Shown piece by piece: positions 1 through 8,043 of a stretch of DNA of 64,000 nt. How positions within the stretch are numbered: the first letter of the stretch is position 1; every line of letters starts with the position of its first letter. The stretch comes from CAIVVT01 sp963757265 (lineage in GTDB: Bacteria; Acidobacteriota; Terriglobia; Bryobacterales; Bryobacteraceae). A program made the translations under genes and the position numbers. The stretch spans positions 248,001 to 312,000 of the forward strand of contig CAVWRA010000012.1 of the NCBI GenBank assembly GCA_963757265.1. Direction: 5' to 3'. The notes beneath the pieces are model-generated. The model was not told where the DNA came from. It did no database searches and saw nothing but the letters and a program-made list of their open reading frames with translations.

Positions 1-1255
1 TGTACTGCCGGCTCACCAGCTTCTGCGCGGCCTCGTTGCCCACCACGCTGCCGCTGGCCGCGTCCCATTCCACGCGGCCGCTGGTCCTCAACGCCAGGTT
101 GCCCAGGTGCGCCACGGCCGAAACGTGGTGCCCGATCTCTAAGTTCTCCACCGTCGGCTTGCGCGTGCGCATGCACTCCAGGAAATTGCCGGCGTGGTTC
201 ACCCGCGCCTGGTCGTCCTGCGGGGCGACATGTTTCTCCGCCGGCGCATACTTCTTGGACCGCTCCGGGATCACCTCCCAGCCGCCTTGGTCGAGAATCA
301 GCGTTGCGTCGGTGCCGGTGAACGCCACGCCGTGCTCACGCCGGTCCGGCCCCAGGTTATTGCCCACCTGGTACTCGAAGATCATCCGGTAGCTCGGGAA
401 CTCGTACACCGCGATCTGCGAATCGGGGGTCTCGGTGTTGTCCGTCAGCACATATCTCCCGCCCGAGCTGATCACTGACTTCGGCCACTCCGGCCCCATG
501 CCCCACAGCGCCAGGTTGATCAAGTGCACGCCCCAGTCCGTCATCAGCCCGCCGGCGTAATCCCACCACCAGCGGAAGTTGAAGTGGAACCGGTTCGGAT
601 TGAACGGCCGCTTCGGCGCCGGCCCCAGCCAGAAATCGTAATCCACTCCCGCCGGCGCCGGTCCGTCGGGCGGATTGCCGCAGTCCTTCACCCAGTCCAG
701 GTACGCCCACACCCGCACCTGCCGCACCTTCCCCAACAGCCCCGAGCGCACGAACCGGATCGCCGCGGCATAATGGTCCCCGCTGCGCCAATGCGTGCCC
801 ATCTGCGTCACGCGCTCGTTGCGGTGCGCCGCCGCCAGCATCGCGCGGCCCTCCCCGATGCTCGTCGCCAGCGGCTTCTCGCAATACACGTCCTTGCCCG
901 CCTCGCACGCCATCACGGTCGGCAGCGCGTGCCAGTGGTCCGGCGTGCACACCAGGCACGCGTCGATATCCTTGCGGTCCAGAATGCGCCGGAAGTCTTT
1001 CACCGTTTCCGGCGTCCCCCACTTCTCTTTTTGGAAACGCTCCACCGTCTTTGCGATCTGCGCATCGTCCACGTCGCACACCACCGGGATTTCGACCTCC
1101 GGATGCGCGCAGAACGCATTCGTGTCAGCGACCGAAATGCCGCCGCACCCGATCAACCCCACCCGTACCCGGTCGTTTGCTCCCAGGATCCGTCCCTGCG
1201 CGCCGGCAACCGCTGCGGAAGCGGCGATGAATGTCCGTCTGCTGATGCCTGCCAT
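1..1255 (-). CDS. Gfo/Idh/MocA family oxidoreductase, exported, 3' end cut by window edge
   Basis: The gene starts at the ATG at 1255, with GGGAGG ten bases upstream, and stays open to the window edge; the last visible residues (KLVSRQY) resemble the normal C-terminal end of the family, so only a few codons are missing. The N-terminus RRTFIAASAAVAGA looks like a twin-arginine leader. A Rossmann motif follows (VRVGLIGCGGISVADTN), then the family motif CEKPLA and a DHWHALP segment typical of NAD(P)-dependent sugar dehydrogenases. The substrate cannot be read from sequence; a periplasmic sugar or inositol oxidoreductase is inferred. It is divergent from the uxuA-like gene across about 160 bp. 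Confidence 0.85.
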   Translation of the reverse strand, partial: MAGISRRTFIAASAAVAGAQGRILGANDRVRVGLIGCGGISVADTNAFCAHPEVEIPVVCDVDDAQIAKTVERFQKEKWGTPETVKDFRRILDRKDIDACLVCTPDHWHALPTVMACEAGKDVYCEKPLATSIGEGRAMLAAAHRNERVTQMGTHWRSGDHYAAAIRFVRSGLLGKVRQVRVWAYLDWVKDCGNPPDGPAPAGVDYDFWLGPAPKRPFNPNRFHFNFRWWWDYAGGLMTDWGVHLINLALWGMGPEWPKSVISSGGRYVLTDNTETPDSQIAVYEFPSYRMIFEYQVGNNLGPDRREHGVAFTGTDATLILDQGGWEVIPERSKKYAPAEKHVAPQDDQARVNHAGNFLECMRTRKPTVENLEIGHHVSAVAHLGNLALRTSGRVEWDAASGSVVGNEAAQKLVSRQY

Positions 1256-1416
1256 GGCTCTGCGCCTCCCTGCCTGGGCTTTGCTCGAATCCGCCCGGCT
1301 GCTTCGCAGTCTACACCCACTCGCCCCCGGCCGACGCCGCCGCGGCTCGCGCTTCGGATTCTGATACGATTTCAACCGGACACCGCCATCCGGCTTGATC
1401 CTCAGGAGGCTCTCCC

Positions 1417-2523
1417 ATGCCCCGCATCACGCGCCGCGGCTGCCTGCAAACGGGCCTGCAAGCTCTAGGTGCGGCTGGCCTCGCCGCGTCAACCACCGGC
1501 AACGCGCTGGCCGGTCCCGATCGCCAGCCGCCGGTCGGCAAGCCCGGCATTCACTTCGCCCACATGGTGGCCCCCGGCCAGCCCGCGCGCCTGCGCCTCC
1601 TCAAGCAGACCGGCGTCAACTACGCCATCGCCAGCGTCGGCGGCGAGCTGGGCAAGGTCCCCCGCGACCAGTACCTCCCCACGCTGCGCCGCCTCAAGGC
1701 CGACTTCCTGGAACAGGGCATCCTCATCACCGGCGTCGAAAGCCATCCCGTGCCCGCCGAGAAGATCAAGCTCGGCCTGCCCGGCCGCGACGAGGAGATC
1801 GAAAACTACAAGGCCGCCATCGACGCCCTGGGCCGCGCCGAAATCCCCGTCCTGTGCTACAACTGGATGGCCGGCCTGGGCTGGTATCGCACCCGGACCG
1901 ACGTGCCCGAGCGCGGCGGCGCCCTCACCTCCGAATTCGACTACGCCACCGCCCAGGCCCAGGGCCTGACCCAGTGGGGCGAGATCTCCGAGGAGAAGCT
2001 CTGGGCCAATCTCCAGTACTTCCTGAAGCAGGTCATCCCCATCGCCGAGACCGCCGGCGTCAAAATGGCCCTGCACCCCGACGATCCGCCCATCTCGCCG
2101 CTGCGCGGCATCGGCCGCATCCTGACCAGCGCCAAAAACTACCGCCGCGTCCTCGAAATCGTCCCCAGCCCGGTCAACGGCATCACCTTCTGCCAGGCCA
2201 ATTTCAAGGCCATGGGCGAGGACATCGAAGCGCTGGCGCGTGAATGGTGCCGCCAGAAGAAGATCTTCTTCATCCACTTCCGCGACATCCGCGGCAACCG
2301 CGAGCACTTCGTCGAAACCTTCCACGACAACGGCCCCACCGACATGGCCCGCATGCTGCAGGTCTACCACGTCAACGGCTTCGTCGGCCCCCTGCGCCCC
2401 GACCACGCCCCGACCCTCGAGGGCGAGTCCAATGATCACCCCGGCTACGCCTGGATGGGCCAGATGCTGGCCTTCGGCTATATGAAGGGCATCCTCGACG
2501 GCCTCAAGATCCCTTACGCCTGA
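1417..2523 (+). CDS. uxuA: Mannonate dehydratase-like TIM-barrel protein, exported
   Basis: This 368-aa protein matches the UxuA family (D-mannonate to 2-keto-3-deoxygluconate, hexuronate catabolism). Family motifs in order are HPDDPP, ITFCQAN, HFRDIRGN and RPDHAPT; these carry the metal-binding His, Cys and Asp residues. The start is fixed by AGGAGG seven bases before ATG 1417. The N-terminus carries a possible Tat leader (TRRGCLQTGLQALGAAGLAAS), which is unusual because the E. coli enzyme is cytoplasmic. Export is seen in many acidobacterial sugar enzymes, but the role of an exported dehydratase is unclear, so the activity is inferred from the family alone. Confidence 0.8.
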   Translation: MPRITRRGCLQTGLQALGAAGLAASTTGNALAGPDRQPPVGKPGIHFAHMVAPGQPARLRLLKQTGVNYAIASVGGELGKVPRDQYLPTLRRLKADFLEQGILITGVESHPVPAEKIKLGLPGRDEEIENYKAAIDALGRAEIPVLCYNWMAGLGWYRTRTDVPERGGALTSEFDYATAQAQGLTQWGEISEEKLWANLQYFLKQVIPIAETAGVKMALHPDDPPISPLRGIGRILTSAKNYRRVLEIVPSPVNGITFCQANFKAMGEDIEALAREWCRQKKIFFIHFRDIRGNREHFVETFHDNGPTDMARMLQVYHVNGFVGPLRPDHAPTLEGESNDHPGYAWMGQMLAFGYMKGILDGLKIPYA

Positions 2524-2882
2524 CCCCCGCCGTCGTTTCACGCCGCCCCTCGCCGGCTCCCCATCCTCTTGACGACCGCCTGCACCGCCGCGGTCGCCCG
2601 CGATGCTGAATAACTCGGAGAATCAGACCCCTATACCCGTCTTTCGGGCGCACTACTCCAGAATTCCGATTCATCGCTCCGAACCGGAGTTATACTCTCA
2701 ATCGGTCGCATTCAAGACGTTACTCAAGCCGCACGTCAAAGTGAAGTTCATGCGGTCCAGCGTCGAATCGGGCACAACGTCGTTGAGTCTTCGCTTCGAT
2801 GCAAAGCGTGTCATCCCCCGGGCGCACGCAGCCCCATGCCGCGCGCTCTCAACTTAAGCCGGATTGGCTCCGAGGAGGGAAG
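2524..2882. other. Intergenic region without a convincing gene
   Basis: This is 359 bases of mixed, somewhat lower GC. An 84-codon open frame at 2603-2857 has no ribosome-binding site and no recognisable protein. The region should contain the promoter of the 2883 gene, but no clear -35/-10 pair stands out. Confidence 0.5.
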
Positions 2883-3596
2883 ATGCCGGTTTTCGACGGG
2901 ACCACCAAGGTAGGCCGCGCGGTCAAGGACCCGGCTACCGACAAGAACCTACCCGATGGGAAGGCGCTTTCCTATAGCGCCATGCCCACCACCACCGCCC
3001 TGGCTGGAACCACGGGCGTCAACTGCAAACTGGTCCATGGCGACCGCTGGCAGGAGATCCTCGGCAATATGACCGAGCACTACACGCTGAGTGTCACCAG
3101 CACGATCGACCAGAACTGGACCATCACGGTCAATGGCACCATGAACCTGACCGTGGTTCAGGGTTACAACGAGGTCCAGGAGGGCCCCGTGAATGAAACC
3201 TACTATCAGGTGGTCACCATCAACAATCTCGATGACCAATATCAATCGATTGCCGACAGCTTCGCATTCACGGTAGCCATGGCTTCCAACACCGTCACGA
3301 TCGTCGAACAGGTCAGCGTCGTTATCGGCGGCCAGCTCAACGTCGTCGAGGGCGTCCAGGTGAACGTAGTTGGGCTCCTCTGCGCCTCAATCGTGGTGGA
3401 CTTCGACTTGGAATGGAAGACCCTCCACGCCGAATACCATTTGCTCCACGGGGATGGGAAGTTTATGGAGCTATACAACGTTGAGGCGAAATGCAAACTC
3501 TTCGGGGCCAAGTCTGAAGTCGGCGGAGGCGAGGCGGATGTCAAGCCCAAGGTAAATGCTGCCCCCTCGGTCGGGGTTGGCACCCCGTTACGGTAA
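2883..3596 (+). CDS. Unknown protein with repetitive beta-strand (spike-like) segment
   Basis: A strong GAGGAGGGA precedes ATG 2883, so this start is preferred over an in-frame upstream codon at 2799; the product has 237 residues. No signal peptide is visible. Residues about 60-170 alternate short hydrophobic and Thr/Val/Asn-rich strands (HYTLSVTSTIDQNWTITV, then MNLTVV and LNVVEGVQVNVVG), the texture of the triple-stranded beta-helix found in VgrG or phage-tail spikes. The C-terminus is Gly/Lys/Ala-rich. It is followed by two unknown genes on the same strand, suggesting one unit. I do not recognise the family; a trimeric spike or adhesin is an inference from pattern only. Confidence 0.6.
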   Translation: MPVFDGTTKVGRAVKDPATDKNLPDGKALSYSAMPTTTALAGTTGVNCKLVHGDRWQEILGNMTEHYTLSVTSTIDQNWTITVNGTMNLTVVQGYNEVQEGPVNETYYQVVTINNLDDQYQSIADSFAFTVAMASNTVTIVEQVSVVIGGQLNVVEGVQVNVVGLLCASIVVDFDLEWKTLHAEYHLLHGDGKFMELYNVEAKCKLFGAKSEVGGGEADVKPKVNAAPSVGVGTPLR

Positions 3597-3611
3597 GTTC
3601 GAGGCTCCCTC

Positions 3612-3764
3612 ATGTCCACTACCCGCATGCGACTCACCCCGGCCGGGGAGAACATCCGGCCCTTCCGACGCGCTCGCGAGGAAGCTGGTTGCGAGCTTTA
3701 TTGGATTGGCGTTCCCGCGTTCCCTAACCTGCTGAACACGCCGCCTGGCTGTGCCATTTTCTGA
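3612..3764 (+). CDS. Small ORF, possible broken N-terminus of the next gene
   Basis: This 50-codon frame starts at ATG 3612 with GAGG eight bases upstream, and ends at TGA 3762-3764. The frame of the following gene is open from 3728 but has no ATG or GTG until a TTG at 3800. One single-base shift between 3728 and 3764 would fuse the two into a protein of about 290 residues. Either the gene really starts at TTG 3800 or a frameshift separates its first 45-50 residues. The peptide itself (MSTTRMRLTPAGENIRPFRR) is not recognised. Confidence 0.35.
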   Translation: MSTTRMRLTPAGENIRPFRRAREEAGCELYWIGVPAFPNLLNTPPGCAIF

Positions 3765-3799
3765 CCCTTTTTACAGCCGCCGTCGAAAAACAGTATGAG

Positions 3800-4486
3800 T
3801 TGCGCGGTGAGTTCTTCCTGCAGTTCAAGTCCATTGCACCCATCGAAAGGCGCTTCCGCAGGCTGGCGCTGGACATCAACCCCTGGCCCGGTTTGTCGCG
3901 TAAGCCAGGAGAATCGGTAGTGTTTCCCGATCCGCCCCCAAGGGAGGAGACGCAAGCTGCCATCCAGGGCGCGCCTTTCGACGTCACGAAGTACTTCCCG
4001 GATTCCTGCTTCTGGCTTCGCGCGCCGTTGCCCCAACTCCTGCCGGAGTTTTTCGGCTTTGGCGGAACGTCGATGTTCTACCTGCCTCCTGATCCCGACT
4101 CCACGCCGCCCCAAATCCCCTTTCTCGATGAGATCAAGATCCTCTTCCCCAACCTGTGTCTCGACAAACTCAACCAGATGACGAAGGCGACTTTCTCGCT
4201 GCGCGAGAAGTTCCTCAAACAAAGCAAGGAGCTCTTCGGCGTGGGCCTGGAGAATGAGCCGGCCTACCGCGGAGTTTCCTACATTCTCCCGCTGCTCGAG
4301 ACCCGCGATTTCTTCACCACCCCCCCGCAGGAGAAGGAGAAATGGTTTCAGCTCTTCGGCCTCTTCTGGCGCGAGAGCCCGCCCGACCAGGGCATCTACA
4401 TCGCTTCCAAGCTCCCCTTGGAGGAGCACATCGCCGCGATTCTCGAATCCATGCAGGAGGAGGGTAAGATCTACCCGCTACGCTGA
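3800..4486 (+). CDS. Hypothetical protein, partner of the 4486 gene
   Basis: This 228-aa protein has no recognised domain, signal peptide or membrane segment. It is Pro-, Phe- and Leu-rich with many charged residues and looks soluble. The first usable codon is TTG 3800, but the frame is open upstream to 3728, so the true N-terminus is uncertain. Its stop overlaps the next start (TGATG at 4484-4488), which indicates translational coupling and probably a physical or functional partnership. No homologue was recognised by eye. Confidence 0.6.
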   Translation: MRGEFFLQFKSIAPIERRFRRLALDINPWPGLSRKPGESVVFPDPPPREETQAAIQGAPFDVTKYFPDSCFWLRAPLPQLLPEFFGFGGTSMFYLPPDPDSTPPQIPFLDEIKILFPNLCLDKLNQMTKATFSLREKFLKQSKELFGVGLENEPAYRGVSYILPLLETRDFFTTPPQEKEKWFQLFGLFWRESPPDQGIYIASKLPLEEHIAAILESMQEEGKIYPLR

Positions 4487-5196
4487 TGGTGCCGATTCAC
4501 ATTGAGATGATCGAAGTGGCCCCGCCGCATTCCGCCGCCGTGGTCAAGGTCAGCCACTTCCCCGTGGCGGCGGACGATGGAGCTAAGCTCCACGCCTTCC
4601 TGACGGCCCTGCTCCGGATCGCCGGCGCCGGCCTGAACCTCGAAGTCTTGTTCCAGAACGAGTACTTCGCCAAGGGCCGCGACCTGGTGAATCCCCACCT
4701 GCCCGAATGGCGCCCCGAGGTCGGTCTCGGCGTCTGGCCCAACCGGCCGCCGCCCGAACTCTGGAAAAAGTCGGACATGTTCCGCATGGCGCGCGGTGAG
4801 CGCGTTCCGCTCATGTACCAGGTGTCCTGGATCGCGGCCGGGCCCAAGGCGGCCTCCCGGGCGTTGGACCTGCTCCTGGGCCGGGGCATGATCGTGGCCA
4901 TCTTTCACGCCGGACCTGCATCGGAGCTGATGGCCGACTACAAGCAGACCTTCCTGCCCGCCATCCAGGTGCCGAACCTTCGGATCCTGCCTTTTTACGT
5001 CCCGCTGCTCGATCTCCAGTCGCTCCACCAGGCCCAACCCGGCGACCTGCGCTGCTGGCTGGGTAAGGCGCGCTTCTATTTGCGCGAGAGTCCTCAGGAC
5101 AACGCCATTCTGCTCATCGCCGACACCGACTTGAACGTCATCCTCGAGCGCTCCAGCGCCCGCCGCGACGGCCCCCACAGCTGGCTGGTTTTCTGA
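4486..5196 (+). CDS. Hypothetical protein, translationally coupled
   Basis: This 236-aa protein starts within the stop codon of the preceding gene (TGATG). It has no signal peptide or membrane helix and no recognised motif. Its mix of charged and hydrophobic residues (for example ELMADYKQTFLPAI and LLIADTDLNVILE) suggests a globular alpha/beta fold. It is the last member of the 2883-5196 unit. An effector-chaperone or effector-immunity relationship with the spike-like protein would fit the layout, but nothing in the sequence proves it. Confidence 0.6.
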   Translation: MVPIHIEMIEVAPPHSAAVVKVSHFPVAADDGAKLHAFLTALLRIAGAGLNLEVLFQNEYFAKGRDLVNPHLPEWRPEVGLGVWPNRPPPELWKKSDMFRMARGERVPLMYQVSWIAAGPKAASRALDLLLGRGMIVAIFHAGPASELMADYKQTFLPAIQVPNLRILPFYVPLLDLQSLHQAQPGDLRCWLGKARFYLRESPQDNAILLIADTDLNVILERSSARRDGPHSWLVF

Positions 5197-5292
5197 TAGC
5201 CGCGACCGCGCCGGCCATCCGGGCCCGCACCTTTGTCGCCCGAAGCATCATCCTCTCTGAGAATCGATACAATCCCTGAGGAGACCACTTCT

Positions 5293-6378
5293 ATGACCCT
5301 GCGCCCCTTCCTTCTCGTCTGCGCCATCACTGCCGCCGCCTTCGCCCAGCAACCGCGCCCGCCCGCGGGTGCTCGTGAACAGGGTCTCGTGCTGGTAGAA
5401 CAGTATCCCTCGCCGGTACTTACAGCGAAGTCGCCCGGAGCCGAAGGTAATAAGTACGGGTTCGAAGGCGGCAACGTCGTCAAATCGCGGGGGACCTACC
5501 ACCTCGTCACCACTGAGATGACCGGCGATCCGCTATGGGTGAAAACAAAGCTTGCACATTGGAGCAGCAACGACCGCGTTCATTGGAAGAGGATCTCGAC
5601 CCTATACGAATCCAGCGGCGAGTTCGCCGGCCAGGACCCCCGCGCAGCCCTGTGGGGCCCCATGTTCGTTTACGATAATCAGTCGCAAGTGTGGGATCTG
5701 GTTTATGTCGCCTATCGTTGCGCCCCCAATACCAAGACCGAGTGGCGCAACAACTACGAAGGCGCCATCTGGCTGGCGGTCTCAAAGGTGAAAGGTCCCA
5801 CCGGGATCGATGGTCCTTATGCCGACGCCGGCGTGATTCTGCGGCCCGATGCCGGCTCCCAGCCGTGGGAGGGTCTGCAAGGCACCGACTCTTTCTTCCC
5901 TTATCAGGTTGGAAAGCGCTGGCTGGGTTTCTATGGCAGCGCCAATACCGAACATCTGCCGTTAGAGCACTGGCGCGTAGGGCTGGCCGAAGCGACCCGG
6001 CTGGCGGGTCCATGGAAGCGCGCGGGCGCCAATCCCGTGAACATCGAGAAGCGCTTCGCCGAGAACCCTATCGTCACCCGACTGGACGATGGCAGCTACA
6101 TTGCCGTGTACGACAACGACTATCCGAATGCGATTGGATCCACGTGGTCAGCCGACGGTCTGCACTGGATGCCCGGCCGCAGTCTCGTCGTCCAGCCCAA
6201 GGGCAAAGGCTTCTGGGCGGATGAGGTGCGCACGCCGCTGGGCCTCGTTGCCGAAGGCGGCGGCCGTTTCACGCTGTTCTACACCGGATACCAGGGGGCC
6301 GGTTCCGATCTGAATCCGAAACACCCCGGGTTCTCGCCCATCGGTTTTGTCAGCGTGAAGCTCCAGCCGCAGAATTGA
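5293..6378 (+). CDS. Secreted glycoside hydrolase-like protein, GH43-type beta-propeller
   Basis: The start ATG 5293 is chosen because the Sec signal peptide (MTLRPFLLVCAITAAAFAQ) begins there and GAGGAGA lies about nine bases upstream; an in-frame codon at 5233 would place 20 residues before the signal. The mature 340-residue protein has repeated blades with motifs such as ALWGPMFVY, GTDSFFPYQ, AENPIVTRLDDGSYIAVYDND and FTLFYTGYQG, typical of five-bladed propeller hydrolases of the GH43/GH32/GH117 group. Acid and base residues cannot be assigned with certainty. It probably acts on plant or microbial glycans in the periplasm or outside the cell. Confidence 0.65.
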   Translation: MTLRPFLLVCAITAAAFAQQPRPPAGAREQGLVLVEQYPSPVLTAKSPGAEGNKYGFEGGNVVKSRGTYHLVTTEMTGDPLWVKTKLAHWSSNDRVHWKRISTLYESSGEFAGQDPRAALWGPMFVYDNQSQVWDLVYVAYRCAPNTKTEWRNNYEGAIWLAVSKVKGPTGIDGPYADAGVILRPDAGSQPWEGLQGTDSFFPYQVGKRWLGFYGSANTEHLPLEHWRVGLAEATRLAGPWKRAGANPVNIEKRFAENPIVTRLDDGSYIAVYDNDYPNAIGSTWSADGLHWMPGRSLVVQPKGKGFWADEVRTPLGLVAEGGGRFTLFYTGYQGAGSDLNPKHPGFSPIGFVSVKLQPQN

Positions 6379-6445
6379 GCGACGAAATCCGGCCCCGGCC
6401 CGCGGCGGGTACGTTTTCTCGCTTCGCGCCTTCGCAGCAGCCCTG

Positions 6446-6560
6446 ATATCACCGTCAATACACCGCCAAGTCACCGTGCATTCACCGCAATATCACTGCA
6501 ATTTTATGGTGAAAACACGCTAAATCACGGTGCTATTGGCGGTGAAACCACGGTGGAATC
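6446..6560. repeat. Long imperfect inverted repeat built of CACCG/CGGTG blocks
   Basis: The 349-base gap between 6379 and 6727 has no gene. Within it, left arm 6461-6477 (CACCGCCAAGTCACCGTG) pairs with right arm 6526-6544 (CACGGTG then TTGGCGGTG) with one bulged base, and outer CACCGT/CACGGTG blocks extend the pairing. On the left, CACCG boxes recur every 10-12 bases, close to one helical turn. The centre is AT-rich (6490-6525). It could fold as a hairpin of roughly 100 nt in RNA, or act as a multi-site operator. It shows no transposon ends and no other copy in this window. Confidence 0.6.
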
Positions 6561-6727
6561 CCGACTATTTGGCGAGTGCGGAGCGAAGACGCGGACCCTC
6601 CGCAGCGCCCGATTCGCCCACCGCCGCGCCGCCCGCCGTGCCCTTTCGGGCCCTCTCAAACCTCCCCGACGGGGCCCAATGCTAGGCTGAAGTTCTGCCG
6701 CCCTGGAGTGGCAGGGAGAGGTTTCCA

Positions 6728-7864
6728 ATGCCCGGTCCTGCCGCCACGCGCAGCGTTCCGCTCCTCGATCTGCGCCCCATCCACGAGCCGTTGCGCGACG
6801 AGATCCTGGCTGCGATCACGCGCGTGGTCAACTCCCAGCGCTTCATCCTGGGCGAGGACGTCGCGCTACTCGAACAGGAACTGGCCGCCTATTGCGGCGC
6901 CGTCCACGCCGTCGTCTGCAACTCCGGCTCCGATGCGCTGTTCCTGGCTTTGCTGGCCGCCGACATCGGCCCCGGCGACCGCGTCGCCACCACACCGTTC
7001 ACTTTCTTCGCCACCGCCGGCGCCATCGTCCGCGCCGGCGCCACGCCGGTCTTCGTGGACATCGATTTCATCACTTACAACATGGATCCGGCGCGCCTGG
7101 AGGATGTGGCCCGCCTCAACCCGGGCATCAAGGCCGTCATTCCGGTCCACCTGTTCGGCGGCGCGGCGGACATGGACCCGATCACCGAAATCGCACGGCG
7201 CCACGGCTGGCGCATCATCGGCGACGCGGCCCAGGCCATCGGCGCGCAATATAAGGGCCGCGACGCCGCCACGCTGGGCGACATCGACTGCCTCAGCTTT
7301 TTCCCGACCAAGAACCTCGGCGCGCTGGGCGAGGGCGGCGCAATCCTCACCGCCGACGGCCCCGTGGCGCGGCGCGTGGCGGCGCTGCGGGTCCACGGCA
7401 GCACGGTGCGCTACTACCACGATGAAGTGGGCATCAATTCGCGCCTGGACTCGCTCCAGGCGGCGGTACTGCGAGTCAAGCTGCGCCACCTGGACGAATG
7501 GACCGCGGCCCGCCAGGCCAACGCCGCCGAGTACGCGCGCCTGCTCGGCGCGGGCACGAAGCTGGTCTCGCTGCCGGCGGTCGCCCCGTACCAGACGCGG
7601 CACGTCTTCAACCAATTCGTCGTGCGCTCGCCGTACCGCAACCACCTGCGCGATTACCTGAAGGCGCGCGGCGTGGCCAGCGAGATTTACTACCCGCTGC
7701 CGCTGCACACGCAGGTCTGTTTCGGCGGCCTGGGCTATGAACTGGGCGATTTCCCGGTTAGCGAGCAGGCCGCGCGCGAGGTGCTGGCGCTGCCGGTCTA
7801 TCCCGGCCTGAGCGCCGCCGACATCGGCTACGTCGCCGGTCTGCTGAAGGGATACCGCGCCTAG
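6728..7864 (+). CDS. DegT/DnrJ/EryC1/StrS-family sugar aminotransferase
   Basis: This 378-aa PLP enzyme transfers an amino group to a nucleotide-linked keto sugar. Motifs include NSGSDALFLAL, the PLP-binding Asp in GDAAQAIGA, the Schiff-base Lys in FFPTKNLGALGEGG, and the C-terminal YYPLPLHTQ typical of WbpE-like members. GGGAGAGG precedes ATG 6728. The nucleotide-sugar dehydrogenase at 11200 would supply a matching oxidised UDP-sugar, so a role in UDP-aminosugar uronic acid synthesis for surface glycans is inferred. Its TAG stop lies inside the terminal repeat of the MITE-like element that follows. Confidence 0.85.
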   Translation: MPGPAATRSVPLLDLRPIHEPLRDEILAAITRVVNSQRFILGEDVALLEQELAAYCGAVHAVVCNSGSDALFLALLAADIGPGDRVATTPFTFFATAGAIVRAGATPVFVDIDFITYNMDPARLEDVARLNPGIKAVIPVHLFGGAADMDPITEIARRHGWRIIGDAAQAIGAQYKGRDAATLGDIDCLSFFPTKNLGALGEGGAILTADGPVARRVAALRVHGSTVRYYHDEVGINSRLDSLQAAVLRVKLRHLDEWTAARQANAAEYARLLGAGTKLVSLPAVAPYQTRHVFNQFVVRSPYRNHLRDYLKARGVASEIYYPLPLHTQVCFGGLGYELGDFPVSEQAAREVLALPVYPGLSAADIGYVAGLLKGYRA

Positions 7865-8043
7865 CCCGGATGTTGCACCACGATCGCAGCGAGGCGCGAT
7901 GAGAGGGTTGCAGCTACAAGGCGCACGACGGGAGCCGCCCGCAGGCGTACTTGGCGGTACGTCGAGGACGGCGACCGAGGGCAACGAAGTAGATGCGGCC
8001 CTATCGCGCGCCGCAGCCGATTGTTGGTGAAACATCCGAGCTA
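7862..8043 (-). mobile_element. MITE-like element, copy 1
   Basis: This 182-bp element has terminal inverted repeats of consensus TARCCCGGATGTTKCACCA (one end has TAGCTCGG). Its interior matches the copies at 53986-54179 and 63770-63976 but in the opposite orientation. It encodes no transposase. Its two terminal TAG triplets serve as the stop codons of the convergent genes on either side (7862-7864 and 8041-8043 on the other strand). A possible short peptide MRPYRAPQP is shared by all copies and is probably not a gene. Confidence 0.8.

Noticed and set aside
357..1079. 240-codon minus-strand frame and two long plus-strand frames over the Gfo/Idh gene
   Set aside because: They overlap a clear oxidoreductase frame, have Arg/Gly/Ala-rich compositions, and no ribosome-binding site; they are shadows of a high-GC gene.
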